DNA of 64,000 nt from Pohlia nutans (Eukaryota; Streptophyta; Bryopsida; Bryales; Mniaceae): NCBI GenBank assembly GCA_022496805.1, contig CM040103.1, forward strand, positions 21,924,820 through 21,988,819. Direction: 5' to 3'. The position numbers were made by a program, and so were the translations under genes. This document shows positions 1 through 12,020 of the stretch, in pieces (the stretch's first letter is position 1; every line of letters starts with the position of its first letter). Below the pieces are notes generated by a model. That model had not been told where the DNA came from. It made no database searches and worked only from the letters and a program-made list of their open reading frames with translations.

Positions 1-1485
1 TTTTCAAGAGGTTTGTATGTATCTTTGCTGAAGTGATGTGAGGGTGATGTGTTTCTTAGTTGTAGTTGTTCGATTGGCGTGTTTCATAGTGCCAAAATTG
101 TGGCATTCAAGTGCACAGATCTCTAACAACTAGAACTAGCTCTAAAGTGCATGATTTGAGGTCTACTTGTTCAAAAGTGTATATCTTAGTTGAAGTGATG
201 TGAGGGTGATTTTCATTGCTGGGTTTCGTAGTTCTTAATTGGCGTGTTTCAGAATAGCAAAATTGTGGGATTCAAGTGCACAGAGCTTTATTGTAGTTAC
301 TAGGACTAGCTCAAGACATGTTTATTGAAGTGCATGATCTCTAGAGACGTTTCAATTACTAGTTGTAAAATGAAATTTTTGAATAACTAGCATTGTGTCT
401 CAAAATCTGCAAAACGTCTCAATATAACGAATATGGCCTTTGAGGTGTATCTTTGTTGAAGTGATGTGAGGGTGATTTTCATTGAGCCCTGGGTTTCGTG
501 GTTCTTAATTGGCGTGTTATATAATTTCAGAGTACCACGCAGAGTACTGTGGCAATCAATCCAGTGTTTTCGCCGCGAGCCTCCCAGATTGCGAAGAAAG
601 TGAGAGACCCGCGAGCGTCACCGAAGGCGGACGAGGATGCCAAGGAGCTCCATATGTTTGTGTGGAGTGCGAATGCTTCCCCAAATGCTTCCGAAGGGGG
701 GTTGCATGTCTTTAGCGGCACTGATCATGCGTCGGCGAATCTGCAGCCCAGCTTTGATCCCAAGGAAGTGAGACTGCTTGTGCACCCCCATTCCGACCAT
801 GGTCTCTCCACAGGTAAATAATGACTGAATATTCACACATGATTTTATGTTGAGACCTGTTTTAATCGATTTGAGCACTTTGCTGTGTTTCTTCGTCATT
901 ACTGTAAGTTGTTGTTATGGTTATGTTAGTTAAATTGGCGTGTTTCAGAGTGCCAACATTAATAGTGGCATTCGAGTGAACAACTAGGACTAGCTCTAAA
1001 GTGCAGGAGTTGAGGTTTGTATATATCATTGTTGAAGTGATGTGAGGGTGATTTTTCATTCCTGTGTTCCTTAGTTGTTACTGTTGGGTGATGGCATGAT
1101 ATGGGTACCCCTCCAAAAATAGTATGATTTTTGAGAAATATCTTTTTGGTAAGAAAAAGACATTGGAAAATTACAAAAAGTAGAGGGTGTTATAGACACC
1201 ATGACTGCAACTATATATGTGGTGTTAAAGAAGGAATTTCTAACACACATAAAATGAGTTTCCCCTATTGTTCAATTGCCGTTTTTCAGAGTGCCAAAAT
1301 TGTGAGATTGAAGTGCAAAGTCTAGCTTTATTGTAGCTAGAAATAGCTCTGAGACATCTTTGTTGAAGTGCATGATTTGAGGTTTGTACATACCTTTGTT
1401 GAAGTGATGCGAGGGTGATTTTCATTGCTGGGTTTTCGTAGTTCTTTAGTTGGCCTGTTTCAGAGTGCCAAAATTGTGAGCAAAA
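1..1485 (+). repeat. Diverged repeat array in PIN introns
   Basis: About five diverged copies of a unit of roughly 150-200 bp lie in the two introns around the first visible PIN exon. Landmarks are GAAGTGATGTGAGGGTGA near 32, 195, 459, 1035 and 1399. These are followed by TTGGCGTGTTTCAGAGTGCC-like sequence and a segment about CAAGTGCACAGAGCT. Two copies run straight into the real acceptors at 530 and 1551. Related fragments occur in introns of the CBS-domain gene near 60475, 60755 and 61780 (reverse complement) and near 59260. Confidence 0.8.
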
Positions 1486-3345
1486 TCAAGATTGGTGTAG
1501 ATCTGGGTGTATGGAGAATTGTTGAATGATTTTAACATTTGTTCGGTGCAGGAAACCCTAGAACATACGATGAGTATACTCGTGAGGATTTCAGCTTCGG
1601 CAACCGGAACGATTTGAAACTGGAGGACATTGACAAGGACGGACCCAGGCTGGACAACAAGTTTGGATCCACGTCGACGGCGGAATTGACACCGAAGCTT
1701 CCAGAGGACGAGATCGCCAAATCCATGCCGCCTTCCACAGTGATGATTAAGCTGATTGCGGTCATGACGTTCAGGAAACTCATCTGGAACCCCAACACTT
1801 ATTCCAGTTTACTCGGGGTCATCTGGTCATTAATTGCATTCAGGTACTAACAGTCTACCCTCCACAATATGACGATACTATTGTTCCAAGCAAAATACTC
1901 TACTCCCTCCGTCCCAAAGTTATTGTCATGTTTGAAAGTCATGTCTGAAAGTGCTTTTTTAAGTAGGTCAAAAAAATACTTCCTTGGGGCTAATTTTATT
2001 TAGGTTGCAATGAACACATGCAATGTTCTTCAATCATTCTAGTGACATAATTTGGAACTTTTTTTAATCATGTTTCTTACAATATGATCAATGAAGTTGG
2101 CTCAAAGAAATACCAAACAAATTTGTATGACAAAAACTTTGGGACGGAGGGAGTACATGATATGACAAGTCATTTCTGTGACTAATCCATGTTGAAGTTA
2201 GGGCTTCCCAAACATGTCAACAACTGTAGGAGTTTGGTGGTACCTCTGAGTTCACACTATTACTTTGTTGGTAAACTATATATGGTAATAATATAATATA
2301 ATACGCAGTCTTGTCGAAGATATATACCTCAGTCTGTCGAATCATAAATGCATTGTAGGAGAGCCTTTATTTGTCGGAGATATTATTCTACCCTTATTTT
2401 TATTGACCTTGTGTAATGCCGCTATATATGCAGGTGGCACTTTGAGATGCCGGTGATTCTTTACAAGTCTGTGCATATTCTTTCAGATGCAGGTCTTGGG
2501 ATGGCCATGTTCAGTCTTGGTAAGTCTCGATTCCTGTGCAAGCTTGTCTCGGTATATTGACAGTTAGTTACCACCAGTTCTGACGTGGTCAAACTTTGTA
2601 TAATTTCCTGAATATACTGTAAGTTACATCCGGTTTTTATGAATTGCAGGCCTGTTTATGGGATTGGGAGATCGGATCATTGTTTGCGGGACCAAACTTG
2701 CAGTCTTCGGGATGGCTCTTCGATTCCTGGCCGGCCCAGCCGTGTTTGCTGCGGCTTCCTATCTTGTGGGCCTTCGTGGTGTGAGCCTCAACGTGTCCAT
2801 AGTTCAGGTAACTGATCTCTTCATGCATTAAAACAAAAAAAAACCCTCATCTGTTAAAAGTTGATCAAGATGAATAAAATTCAGTGAGATGTTCAGTTTC
2901 TGTGAGAGTTTCTTCGTTACGTTCTTAAACTATGAAAATCTAATATATTTTACCTTGCCTGCAGGCTGCTTTACCACAAGGAATCGTACCATTTGTGTTC
3001 GCAAAGGAGTACAATGTGCATCCAGAAATACTCAGCACTGCGTAAGCACCTTTACTTCACCCCATGATGTACTGTAACTCAAATTTATTATGGTTGACAA
3101 AACTTCAAATTGAGTGAAGAGCTTCACATGTTTCAAAATTGCTACGTTAGGGGAGTAGCTACAACTTACAACATTACGGTTGCTGTAATGGTGACTATTA
3201 CTTGTTTTTTTTTTGTTTCTAATCTGGTATATATGATCAGTGAGGGTTAACAATGTTGGAGACCAATTGTGATGACAGGGTGATATTTGGAATGCTAATT
3301 GCGCTGCCAATTACGCTCGTGTACTACATACTACTGGGTCTGTGA
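531..3345 (+). CDS. PIN: PIN-family auxin efflux carrier, C-terminal part (5' exons outside window)
   Basis: Polar auxin exporter of the plasma membrane. Six exons are supported: 531-813, 1552-1843, 2434-2519, 2650-2807, 2965-3041 and 3279-3345 (stop TGA 3343-3345). They join in frame to 320 residues. Exon 531-813 encodes the end of the central hydrophilic loop, with the PIN signature [14 protein letters not shown] and [10 protein letters not shown]. The next encodes FSFGNRN and then the start of the C-terminal membrane bundle ([20 protein letters not shown]). Later exons give [51 protein letters not shown] and the terminal [25 protein letters not shown] end seen in canonical PINs. The intact loop motifs point to a long (PIN1-like) carrier rather than a short PIN5/8 type. 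All introns have GT-AG ends. The N-terminal five-helix bundle must lie left of base 1. The first acceptor (CAG at 528-530) sits inside a degenerate intron repeat, so that boundary is slightly less certain. Confidence 0.95.
1092..1261 (+). mobile_element. MITE, GATATGGGTACC family, copy 1 (3' truncated)
   Basis: Starts GGCATGATATGGGTACC and shares its body (GGTGTTATAGRCACC, GGTGTTAAAGAWGGAATTTCTA) with copies at 4911, 11040, 45345 and 61264. It breaks off at about 1261, where the PIN intron repeat resumes, so the right terminal repeat is missing. Confidence 0.8.
1903..2153. mobile_element. Stowaway-type MITE in PIN intron
   Basis: Terminal inverted repeats are CTCCCTCCGTCCCAAAG and CTTTGGGACGGAGGGAG, flanked by TA on both sides (1901-1902 and 2154-2155). 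This is the classic Stowaway end and target site, mobilised by plant mariner transposases. Its interior (about 1963-2096) resembles the interior of the TTAA-flanked elements at 22497 and 24407, which is unexpected. Confidence 0.9.
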
Positions 3346-4390
3346 ATGATCAGTTGAGATTCTTGGTTGGGACAATTATGCACGTTGAAGCCTCAGACTT
3401 TTTTCCTTCTTAACTTTTTGAGTTCTCAATTTTACAAGAGCACTAACTAGCGTTGGATCGAGCTCCCTAAATTAATTAAGCAGGCGGCTCGAGTGAATTA
3501 GTTTTCCCTTGTTTTGAGAGGCCATTTAGAATAGCATGCTCAAGGTAGACTCTGAAGGTACTATAAGTATAGCAACAACAGCCATGTACGTTCTTGTATA
3601 ATTTTATAGTGACCCCTTGCAACTCCCAAGGACAAGGAGCGGAGCTGCTTAATTTCATTGTGGAGGTCTTACACGTGTACCTACGAGTCCTACGAAGTCC
3701 GTGAGCTCGTGTAGCTCTGGTGAGTCCATGACCACTTTTTTCATTTATTGCTCATGTTTTTTGACAGTTTATGGTCTTTTTCTTGTGCAGCGTTCTTTTT
3801 CATTCATAAGCATGAGTATATATAATTCCAAGAATTAATGCCTTTAATCTGTTACTGGATCACTAGATGTATAATTTATGTGTGTGGGGTGGTTGTGATT
3901 GCAGGAAACATGTAACAAGTGATTAGGGAAGGAGGCATAGAGAATTTACTTGTTCTAGAAGAATGGCTATCAATGCATGTTACCTGCCACTTAGGATTCC
4001 TGTTTTGGGGTGCGTGTGTGGCCCCTTGTCTCTTTCACTCACTACCCATTGTTATGGGTGTTATACAAAATAAAATTTTGAACTTCACAGCTTTTGGCTT
4101 GTCATATGCTTCTATTACTTCTTTATCTCTAAAAGTGTGTTCTTTTCATGCCCATAAGAAAGGTTCGTGTAAAATGATGTGGAAAAAACTGTCGCAAACA
4201 ACACCCTTTTTTTTAGTACTATACTCAATCAGATGTGGTCTGACATCTTTTTCGGTTATGTACACTAATTTACATAATCATTGATTGATAACAATGGATT
4301 TTGCAATTTTGAGTTTCCATTTCATTCCAAAAAGTTCATAATTATATAATAACCATTCATTCAAAGAAAAGCTATCTCTTCTGCAAGAGG
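3346..4390 (+). other. Region downstream of PIN, probable 3' UTR
   Basis: No coding exon was recognised. A GTGAGT at 3719 and a pyrimidine-rich TTGCAG at about 3900-3905 could bound a 3' UTR intron. The open frame at 3919-4284 has no recognisable domain and I treat it as chance. Confidence 0.3.
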
Positions 4391-4392
4391 CA

Positions 4393-4814
4393 TAAGGTAA
4401 CTATACTTTAACCCTTAAAAGTCCTTTGGGGATAGTAATACGTTAATGTATGTTTGGCATTTGTTGTAAGTGAGAAGCTCCAAATTAGGACTCTAGTGGC
4501 TCGCTAGAACCATGACAACATAAAGTTCATATTTACCTTAAAGCGTGCATATGTAATGCAGTAAGTTACCTTAAAGCATGCATATCTACTGTAGTTTGAC
4601 CATTGGACGCGAGGAATCATCTTGAATACAATACAATACTGATGTATTATACTAGTCGGATTGGGCTTTTGGGACCTTCGAGGGTTAAAGGGAGCATTTA
4701 CTTTAAAGCGTGCGTATTTACTACAATGTGACATTTCAGCTGCAAAATGTCACACTACAGTAGATATGCACGCTTTAAGGTAAATGCTCCCTATAAGGTA
4801 TAGTTATTTTAATT
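4393..4814. mobile_element. Foldback MITE split by a TTAA element
   Basis: Left arm AAGGTAACTATAC continues, after the insertion at 4408-4688, as AGGGAGCATTTAC and TTAAAGCGTGC. The right arm (about 4740-4814) is its inverted copy ending near GGTATAGTTA. The same foldback, uninterrupted, is at 53455-53598. Confidence 0.8.
4408..4688. mobile_element. TTAA-flanked (piggyBac-like) MITE inside a foldback MITE
   Basis: Runs TTAA-CCCTTAAAAGTCC ... GGACCTTCGAGGG-TTAA. Removing one TTAA plus the insert restores the palindrome of the host MITE with equal arm lengths, so the target duplication is the four bases TTAA. Its left 90 bases match the left end of the element at 6776. No coding capacity (281 bp). 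Confidence 0.8.
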
Positions 4815-4910
4815 AGCCATATTTGTTTGTTGATAGATCAACATGTACCCTTGAATGTAATGGAATTAAAAAAATGGATTGAATAATACACACATAGGTA
4901 CGGCTTGATA

Positions 4911-5070
4911 TGAGTATTGGTGTGACGCATCACAATATGTGTAACTTATGTGTAACTCATTTAATATGTGCTAGAAATTCCATCTATAACAGCATCTAAT
5001 TTATATAATTTTCCAAAAAAAATCTCTTATCAAAAGGATATTCTTTGAAAGGGGTACCCATATCAGACCA
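4911..5070 (-). mobile_element. MITE, GATATGGGTACC family, copy 2
   Basis: Reverse orientation. It begins CGGCTTGATATGAG and ends GGGGTACCCATATCAGACCA. The body contains the GAAATTCCATC and CTAATTTATATAATTTTCC segments shared by the other four copies. Confidence 0.8.
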
Positions 5071-6775
5071 TTGCCCATATATGTAAGCTCTCCTATAAAA
5101 TGATTAACTTTCATCCAAATATTGAAAACTTTAGTATTTTTTTGAGAGGGTTATCACGATTTCATCTACTTTTCCATCTCACGTAAAGGTAGCCCACTCC
5201 CAAAATCTCCCTAAATTTGCCAATTTGTTTTTGACTGAGTCAAGCAATCAGGTCAATGCTACCCTTTTGCCAACATTCTTGTGGGGCCAAATACTACGGA
5301 AAAGTTTGTAGCATGATGCTAGTCGTGCTACATATCGTACACAGAACTAATCAATGGAAGGACGGAATTTGGGAATGTGGGAATTTGGGAATTTGGGAAG
5401 GCCCATAAAAATGTTTTGTAAAGGTGACCACGGCTAGACAGCCACTGGGACCGAGTCAACTATTTCTTGTACAACTGCTCACTGTTTACTTCAGCCAATA
5501 CAAGAGGCAAATTAAGCAACTTACATCGAATCCTGACTCTGTTACGATCTATAAAACGATGTACGTGCACTTCAAAACTTGGTCGAATCACGCCAATTGA
5601 TCCACTCAGTGTTTTTCAATATTAATCTGGTTGAGGTACCAAGGAATTCTTTTCAAAAGTAGCGCTTGTCAAGTTGTCATTCTGTCACTCTTGTTTTATC
5701 CGTTTTCTAAACTTTTTTTTAATGATTTTCTTAGAGTCGGTATATGAGTTTTAGGATCCGGTCCATATATAGCTTTTTCTTACGCCAGCCGGTCTGAAAT
5801 GGATGAAGTAATGTGTAGTTTTGGAATCTATGGGGACAAGAAAATGAGTTCAAGGTTACATGTGGTGTTTGAGTTCAACATAATTTTTTTCATTGGTCAA
5901 AGAATGGAGTTTATAGAATGTCAATGTTTTATGGGTACGTAATCAAGTTTTGAGTGAAATGAATGAAGTAGAGTCATCGTGTGAAGTACTAGACTTGAAA
6001 CATCGGTATTTTAGAATAAACCATAATTGTTCAAGGTTTCAATGTAGAAAGATGCCATGATACTAGTCCAACATTGGTCAACACCCAAAACCTCTATAGT
6101 ACACTAATTGTGTCCACATGTATCGATGGTAGACATTTTGGTTTGGAATGTACACCATCTAGTGACCTATCTTCTAAATAAGTGGTCCCCATTAATGATG
6201 AAGTTTTAATGTGATGAGATTTTCATATATGAGTGGAGATCAGCTCTTATTGCTCGCCATTAAGTTGCATAAAGATGGATTATAAATTTGGGGGTTGGGA
6301 TCTTGGTGGGCTTCAAACACGACGGCAAAATAGGAAACATAGTGGTAATAGGTTGGTGTACTTTAGAGCATGCGTAACCTTCTCCTTTCAATTCACCCTA
6401 CTTTAGAATAATCACATCAAAGATTTGGTGTTAGAAGCTATCATCTCCACACTCTTGAACTGCTATAATCACCCTCTATATAGTGCATGAACCAATCACA
6501 ATCACTATATATAGGTAATCATTATTGTCCATCAATCTAGGATACCGGTTGAGCCTTTCTTGAATTAGCAATAAAGGGACTATAAAAACATCACTATATT
6601 TGGCCCATAGGCGTGCCTCTCTCATCCACCCTCCAAAAACAACATTAAGTACAAGGATATAACATTCAATTTCCAGAGTCGAGGATGAATACATGCATAG
6701 AGTGCTTATTTTCTAAGTTTGAAATGGAAGGAAAATTTAATTATAAAAATCCAACATTGTTATTCTTAACCCTTA
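5071..6775. other. Intergenic, no gene seen
   Basis: AT-rich sequence with only short chance frames. There is a short direct repeat of GGGAATTT at about 5365-5397. Confidence 0.5.
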
Positions 6776-7130
6776 AAGAGCTGATGGAGATAGTAGATAC
6801 ATTAACATATATTTGACATTTGTTGTAAACTGAAAGTTTCAAATAGAGATCCCAATATTTCATTAAAATCATGTCAAAGTGAATTTTGACTTCACTATTG
6901 ATCTTAAACCCAATGGAACCATGCCAAATACAATGGAATATTGCTAATTGTACAACAATATTCCATTGTATTTAGCATGGTTCCACGTCTCTTTTGGGTT
7001 TAAGATCAAAAGTGAAGTTAAAATTCACTTCAACATGATTTTAATGGGATATTAAAGTCTCAATTTGAAACTTTCTATTTACAAAAATTCAAACATACGC
7101 CAACATATCTACTATCCCCACTTGTAATAT
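6776..7130. mobile_element. Long hairpin element with a TTAA-CCC left end
   Basis: Starts TTAACCCTTAAAGAGC. The two halves (about 6795-6960 and 6961-7120) are inverted copies meeting at a CAATATTCCATTGTATTTAGC / GCCAAATACAATGG centre. The right end is degenerate (CTACTATCCCC) and lacks GGGTTAA. The left end is homologous to the element at 4408. A transcript would form a long hairpin. Confidence 0.7.
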
Positions 7131-8932
7131 TTACAAGCTTCTATTGGTGACCATCATTTTTGCCCAGCCTGTGTGGCCCAGCCTTCAGCAAGTGACTGAG
7201 GAATACTACACAAGAGTTTTAGACAGGTCGGTCATACAAACCGTACAAACTTGAATGGTCTGCAAATCACATTAGCAAGGCTGTACATCATGTCGTTTAG
7301 ATTGCGACAAAAACTTACGTGCTGTCTTTACTCGAGGTGCATGATGAGCGTTACAAACTTACAAGCAACTCAATTTTATGTGCTTGGAGACCTCTTCCTC
7401 AAGAAGAACATGAATAAGTCTTTGACGACTAATCTTGTCGACTAAAGTAACTACGTAAGTACACCTTATTGTGACCCCAAGAGATTCTTGCCTAACGTGT
7501 ACACATTTTGAACATGAGAGTGTAGGGTCTATTTTGGGTAGATCTTTAATCAACACTTTAAAAATTAATAGTTTTTTCATACAATACAAGTGTTCGTAAA
7601 ATCATTCTATGTATGAGTGAATCTATTCTTGAAGAATGCTATGAATAGGGGTTGGCAAGGTTTTTTGGTTCTTCAATTACGAATGTTAAAGTGTTAAAAC
7701 TTGAGTATGATTCTAACGTCCAAATAACACATGTTATTTTATTTTATTTTGGTTGATATCCTAACTCCTTCAATAATCAACTAGTGTGGTCTATGTGCCG
7801 TTGGCTAAAAAATTCTCCTTGATCTAGCCTTTACTTTTTTTTTTTTAGAATTGGAAAAAATTCCAAAATTCTGAATTTATGATGACGAAAATGAAAAGAA
7901 AGTTTCTATAACTTTCACACCATGATTTATCCAAAAGCTACAAAACGACTTTGGTGCACCGCTGCTTGTCGATTCCAAGAATGCGGCCGGTGGCCTTACA
8001 GTCCGAGAGATCTTAAATCCAGGGTTCCCATATTAAAAGGTGGAATCCTACGATGACATCATTTTTTTTTTCACAACCAAAGTACTCTCTCTTCTTTCCT
8101 CCCTGACACAAGTCAATCGGAAGCTCTCTTGTATAATGTCATATTTGGTGGATACCACTGAACCTTGAGTTTAACGTAGCATACAAACAAAACAAACAAA
8201 CTACCTTCTTTAATTCTCAACAAAATTAGCTTAGTTTAATAAAAAGGAAACATGCTCATATGTTTATTAGGACACTTTAAAGTGGAGATGGCTTAAATTG
8301 CTTGAGCAACATTTCAATATTTGATACCATAGGTGGAAGACATGGTCGACGCATTTGTAAATAAGATTTGGCGTATGAAACATTTGCAAATATTCTTAAA
8401 AATTCTCTATTTCATCGTAAAATAAAAAATTCCCCCAAATTTGGGCAATTAATTAATTATTATTATTATTTTCTTCTTCTTCTGTCGATGATCTATGGTA
8501 GTATGAATGGGGACTGGACACCAGGCTGTTAGGGATGAATTGAAATGCGTGGAGATGGGAGCAGAGCAGCATCATGTTTTTTTTTTTTTTTTGGCAGAGG
8601 CACAGACAGACTGTGAAAAGTGGGTGAGGGTGTTGAGAACGGAAGAGATCATAGCCTGAATAGGTGAACTCTTCTGCCATTTTAGTTGAAATGCACATGG
8701 GCTTGCGTCTTGCGAATAATGCCCATTCTCAGATGAATCTTGTTATGTATACAGATCTTGTTATGAATCTTGCTACTTTATACAGATCCACTTTCAAAAT
8801 TGGGTACATTCTTAGTATAACGACCCAAGAAACTGTAACCGGTGATTAATTTAACGGATTATTAAGCAATAATTTTATCATTTGAATTCATAATGCAATA
8901 TAAATTAATAACTAGATAGATAAATAGAAACT
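7131..8932. other. Intergenic, no gene seen
   Basis: Only short, featureless open frames. There is a TTATTA/TTCTTC microsatellite at about 8457-8482 and a poly-T run at about 8577-8592. Confidence 0.5.
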
Positions 8933-9048
8933 CCGGTCCTTGGTGAAGGGCCGGCGTGAAGTGTCTATTCGTTTTGCCAACGAGCCAGTATCCACTGGAT
9001 TAAGGACCGTGGGTACAAAACTACTCACCCCTTTCGGGAATAGACACT
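8933..9048. other. GC-rich structured motif, unidentified
   Basis: A GC-rich island in AT-rich surroundings. CCGGTCCTT (8933-8941) pairs with AAGGACCG (9002-9009). AGTGTCTATTC (8960-8970) pairs perfectly with GAATAGACACT (9038-9048). The two stems interleave (first 5', second 5', first 3', second 3'), as in a pseudoknot. I do not recognise the family. It could be a structured RNA or part of a transposon. Confidence 0.45.
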
Positions 9049-11039
9049 ATAGTGACCGAGAACAATTAATAACTACATATATTATATGTCATTCTACAAT
9101 ATACTAAAGTTTGACGATGTTTGAGAAGTTATTGATACTCCAAAATGACTAAAATATGGTCGTAACGAGTCGTTAATAACAACTAAAAAAATGCTAAATG
9201 TTCATAATATGTTGCAAAATGTCCTAATATGTACATAAATTGAAGATATAAATTTTTAAGCACTCATCAAGAGTCGTTAGATTTGGGCGGGGTTGGCTCG
9301 TTATATTGTGAATGCACCCAATTATTCTTCATGCTTTGTTGTGTCACACATGCTTTCCAAATACGTAATTTTACTGGTATGGATTTTGCTCCCAGGGGTG
9401 CACTCCACAATATGTTTGTGGGTTCGTGACCCCCTTTAAAAACTCCATGTATACAAAGGGTTGCATGTTTAAAAACCTTTGTATACAGATCTATTATGTC
9501 TTAAATATATGTTCAATGTAAGTATACGTCAATATTTTCAGCTCTACATACGTTTATTGTATGTATATGTCATATGACAATGTTCTGAAAATTAATACCC
9601 CTTCTGTGCACTCGCATATACTTGTATGTGTTTAGTACAGTGCATCCCTGGGTAATTTATATAGATCCACTTTCAAAATTGTTCTTTGTGTTTTGTTGTG
9701 GTCGCTGAATCAACACATGTTTTCCAAATTATACATAATTTTGTTGTTATGGACTTTGCAACAGGATAACCCCCGGAATAACAAGCCATTTGTGTCAAAA
9801 TTTTGAGCAAAATTTGAATTAAAAATAAAAATATAAAACACAATTTTGTTTTAGGATAATTTGAAATTCAAGCATTAGTGGAAATCATGTTTAGAAATCC
9901 ATCCAACTTGGCTTGAATTGGTCACTAATGAACTCTCTTTCCTAAGGTAGGTGACTTTTTTGTGATCATTACCCAAAACGGACTTGGTACATCAGAAAGT
10001 TGGTAAGTTGTGTTTTTGCTATATTCAACGAGGATGATTACATGCAACATACGTAAAATGTAGGATGTGCGTTTGTCGTGTGTTGAAAGTATTGTTGTTG
10101 TGTGTATACATACATATGATGCACATCGCAAAAACGTGACTTGCCAACATTTGATGTATAGATTCTTATTTATAATGTACACCATATGAACATAAGGGCA
10201 GATCCTTGTTTAAAATCTGCTTTTAGAAACAACTATTATTATTAGTAATTTGAGAATTCATAGTTCATTCATACACTATCTCAAAGGTACATTCTAAGAT
10301 AATATGGAATGTTTATTCAATTGACGACAAGATCAAATAAATAAATTTACAATGGGAAGTAATTAGGCTCATTCAAATGCCTATTCAACTCCGGGAGGTC
10401 ACTTCTAAATATTACATAACAACTTGCATAAAATGATAGGGTCCAAATAAATCATCGAAGGTAAATTTTATAAATGAACTACATTAATATGGGATGCTCA
10501 AAATTGATTACAAGAATTAAAATGCGAATACTCTCAAAATATTACTAATTATAGTATGAATTACTTTTTATTTTTAGGGTACTTGTACATGTGATACTCA
10601 AAGATACAAATAGTGACCTCCTTGAGCTATTCGAGTAAGGATTATAGGTCATGCACCTTAAAGTAAACCATCCTATTTGTTCCATGTAATGATTTGTAAT
10701 CACTACATATGAGTGTGTTACATATAAATTTTTGACATGTACACTACTACATTGAAATCACTACATACTATGGGCCCCTGGTATTTTCAGACGGCCACAA
10801 TGATAATTATTTTTCCAAAATAATACGGTATTATTCATCCAAATCTAATGAAAATTTGTTCAAATGGATGAAACATTGTTCAAACAAATGAGAATTTATC
10901 CAAATGGATGGACAAATTTGTCTGATTAAATTGTTGTGGATACATAATGTACCCACAAAAATTATCCACCTGCACCATATGGTGATTTTAGTGTAATACA
11001 TAGTAACACAAACAGGGTGAATTTGCACAAATGGGGAAT
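9049..11039. other. Intergenic, no gene seen; degenerate repeat at 9389-9660
   Basis: 9389-9660 carries GGGGTGCACTCCACAA ... CAGTGCATCCCTGGG ends, with GTATACAAAGGG inside, a diverged relative of the elements at 14481 and 26432. The rest has only short chance frames. Confidence 0.45.
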
Positions 11040-11258
11040 GGCTTGATACGGGAACCATTTTTACGCGTCTCACATAGTGTGACTTATGTCTAACTCATTT
11101 TGTGTGTGCTAGAAATTCCGTCTTTAACACCATGTATATAGTTACAGCCAATGTCTATAACACCCTCTAATTTTTATAATTTTCCAATATTTTTTCTTAC
11201 CAAAAAAAATATTTCTCGAATATCACACTATTTTTGTAGGGGTATACATATCAGGTCA
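11040..11258 (-). mobile_element. MITE, GATATGGGTACC family, copy 3
   Basis: Reverse copy with both ends: GGCTTGATACGGGAACC at the left and GGGGTATACATATCAGGTCA at the right. The body matches the copies at 45345 and 61264. Confidence 0.85.
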
Positions 11259-11790
11259 AATAGAGTGACTTCCAAATTATGGCACAAATAGAGTGGCTTC
11301 CATTTTACGAGACTGCCATTCCAAGGGCTTAATAATAAATGTGTTCCATGGCACGTGCTCTTGGGTCTTGCGCTCTCCCATTCAACCACTTGCAGTGAGT
11401 CTGCAGCCGCAGCATGGGCAAAATTCACACTCACGATATTTAGTGGCTACTTTCCGTCATTTGATTAAAAAAAACAAAAGGGGTTTACTTAGTTCGTTTC
11501 CAACGGGGGCTCGCGCATGCAATTCATGTGCAGCTTGCAAGTACTAAATTTTTTTAACCTCGCGACTCCTGTTAGTAGCGGAATCATTCACTCAGTGACT
11601 GAGTGTCGGCTGATCGAGTAAGTTGCTTCAAAAGGCACAACATACTCTGACTCAGGCTCCTGTCTGGTAGCCCTTGGCCAACAAAAAAATTAAAAAAAAT
11701 TGAAATAAACGTGAGCGATTCTGGGTGTCTGGAATTGAATTCATATGCTCCAGGGACTAGAAACGCCCGTTCACTTGTACCAAGAGATTG
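11259..11790. other. Intergenic, no gene seen
   Basis: Contains the short motif GGCACAAATAGAGTGGCTTCC, repeated in diverged form near 15955-16025. No coding evidence. Confidence 0.4.
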
Positions 11791-11792
11791 TA

Positions 11793-12006
11793 CAGTGACC
11801 TTCAAAACTGTCCCAATGTTTGTACATGTTACATTCAAAAAACAATGGAGGTAAGAGAAATTCATGGAATGGAATGTAGTAAATTTACTGAAATAGTACA
11901 TACAATGTACTAATTGTTTACAAAAATTCCTACAAAATTGAAGCACTCAATGAGAAGGGAAAAAAACCTAAAGCTACTCTGTATATTGGGACACTTTTGA
12001 AGGTCC
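11793..12006. repeat. Left arm of the Tc1 element, MITE-like
   Basis: 214 bp bounded by CAGTGACCTTCAAAA at the outer end and, inverted, ATTGGGACACTTTTGAAGG (11985-12003) at the inner end. The interior differs from that of the right arm. Confidence 0.8.
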
Positions 12007-12020
12007 AACATGGAAATTCC

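Noticed and set aside
3919..4284. 121-codon frame after PIN
   Set aside because: No recognisable domain, no coding bias; probably 3' UTR or spacer.
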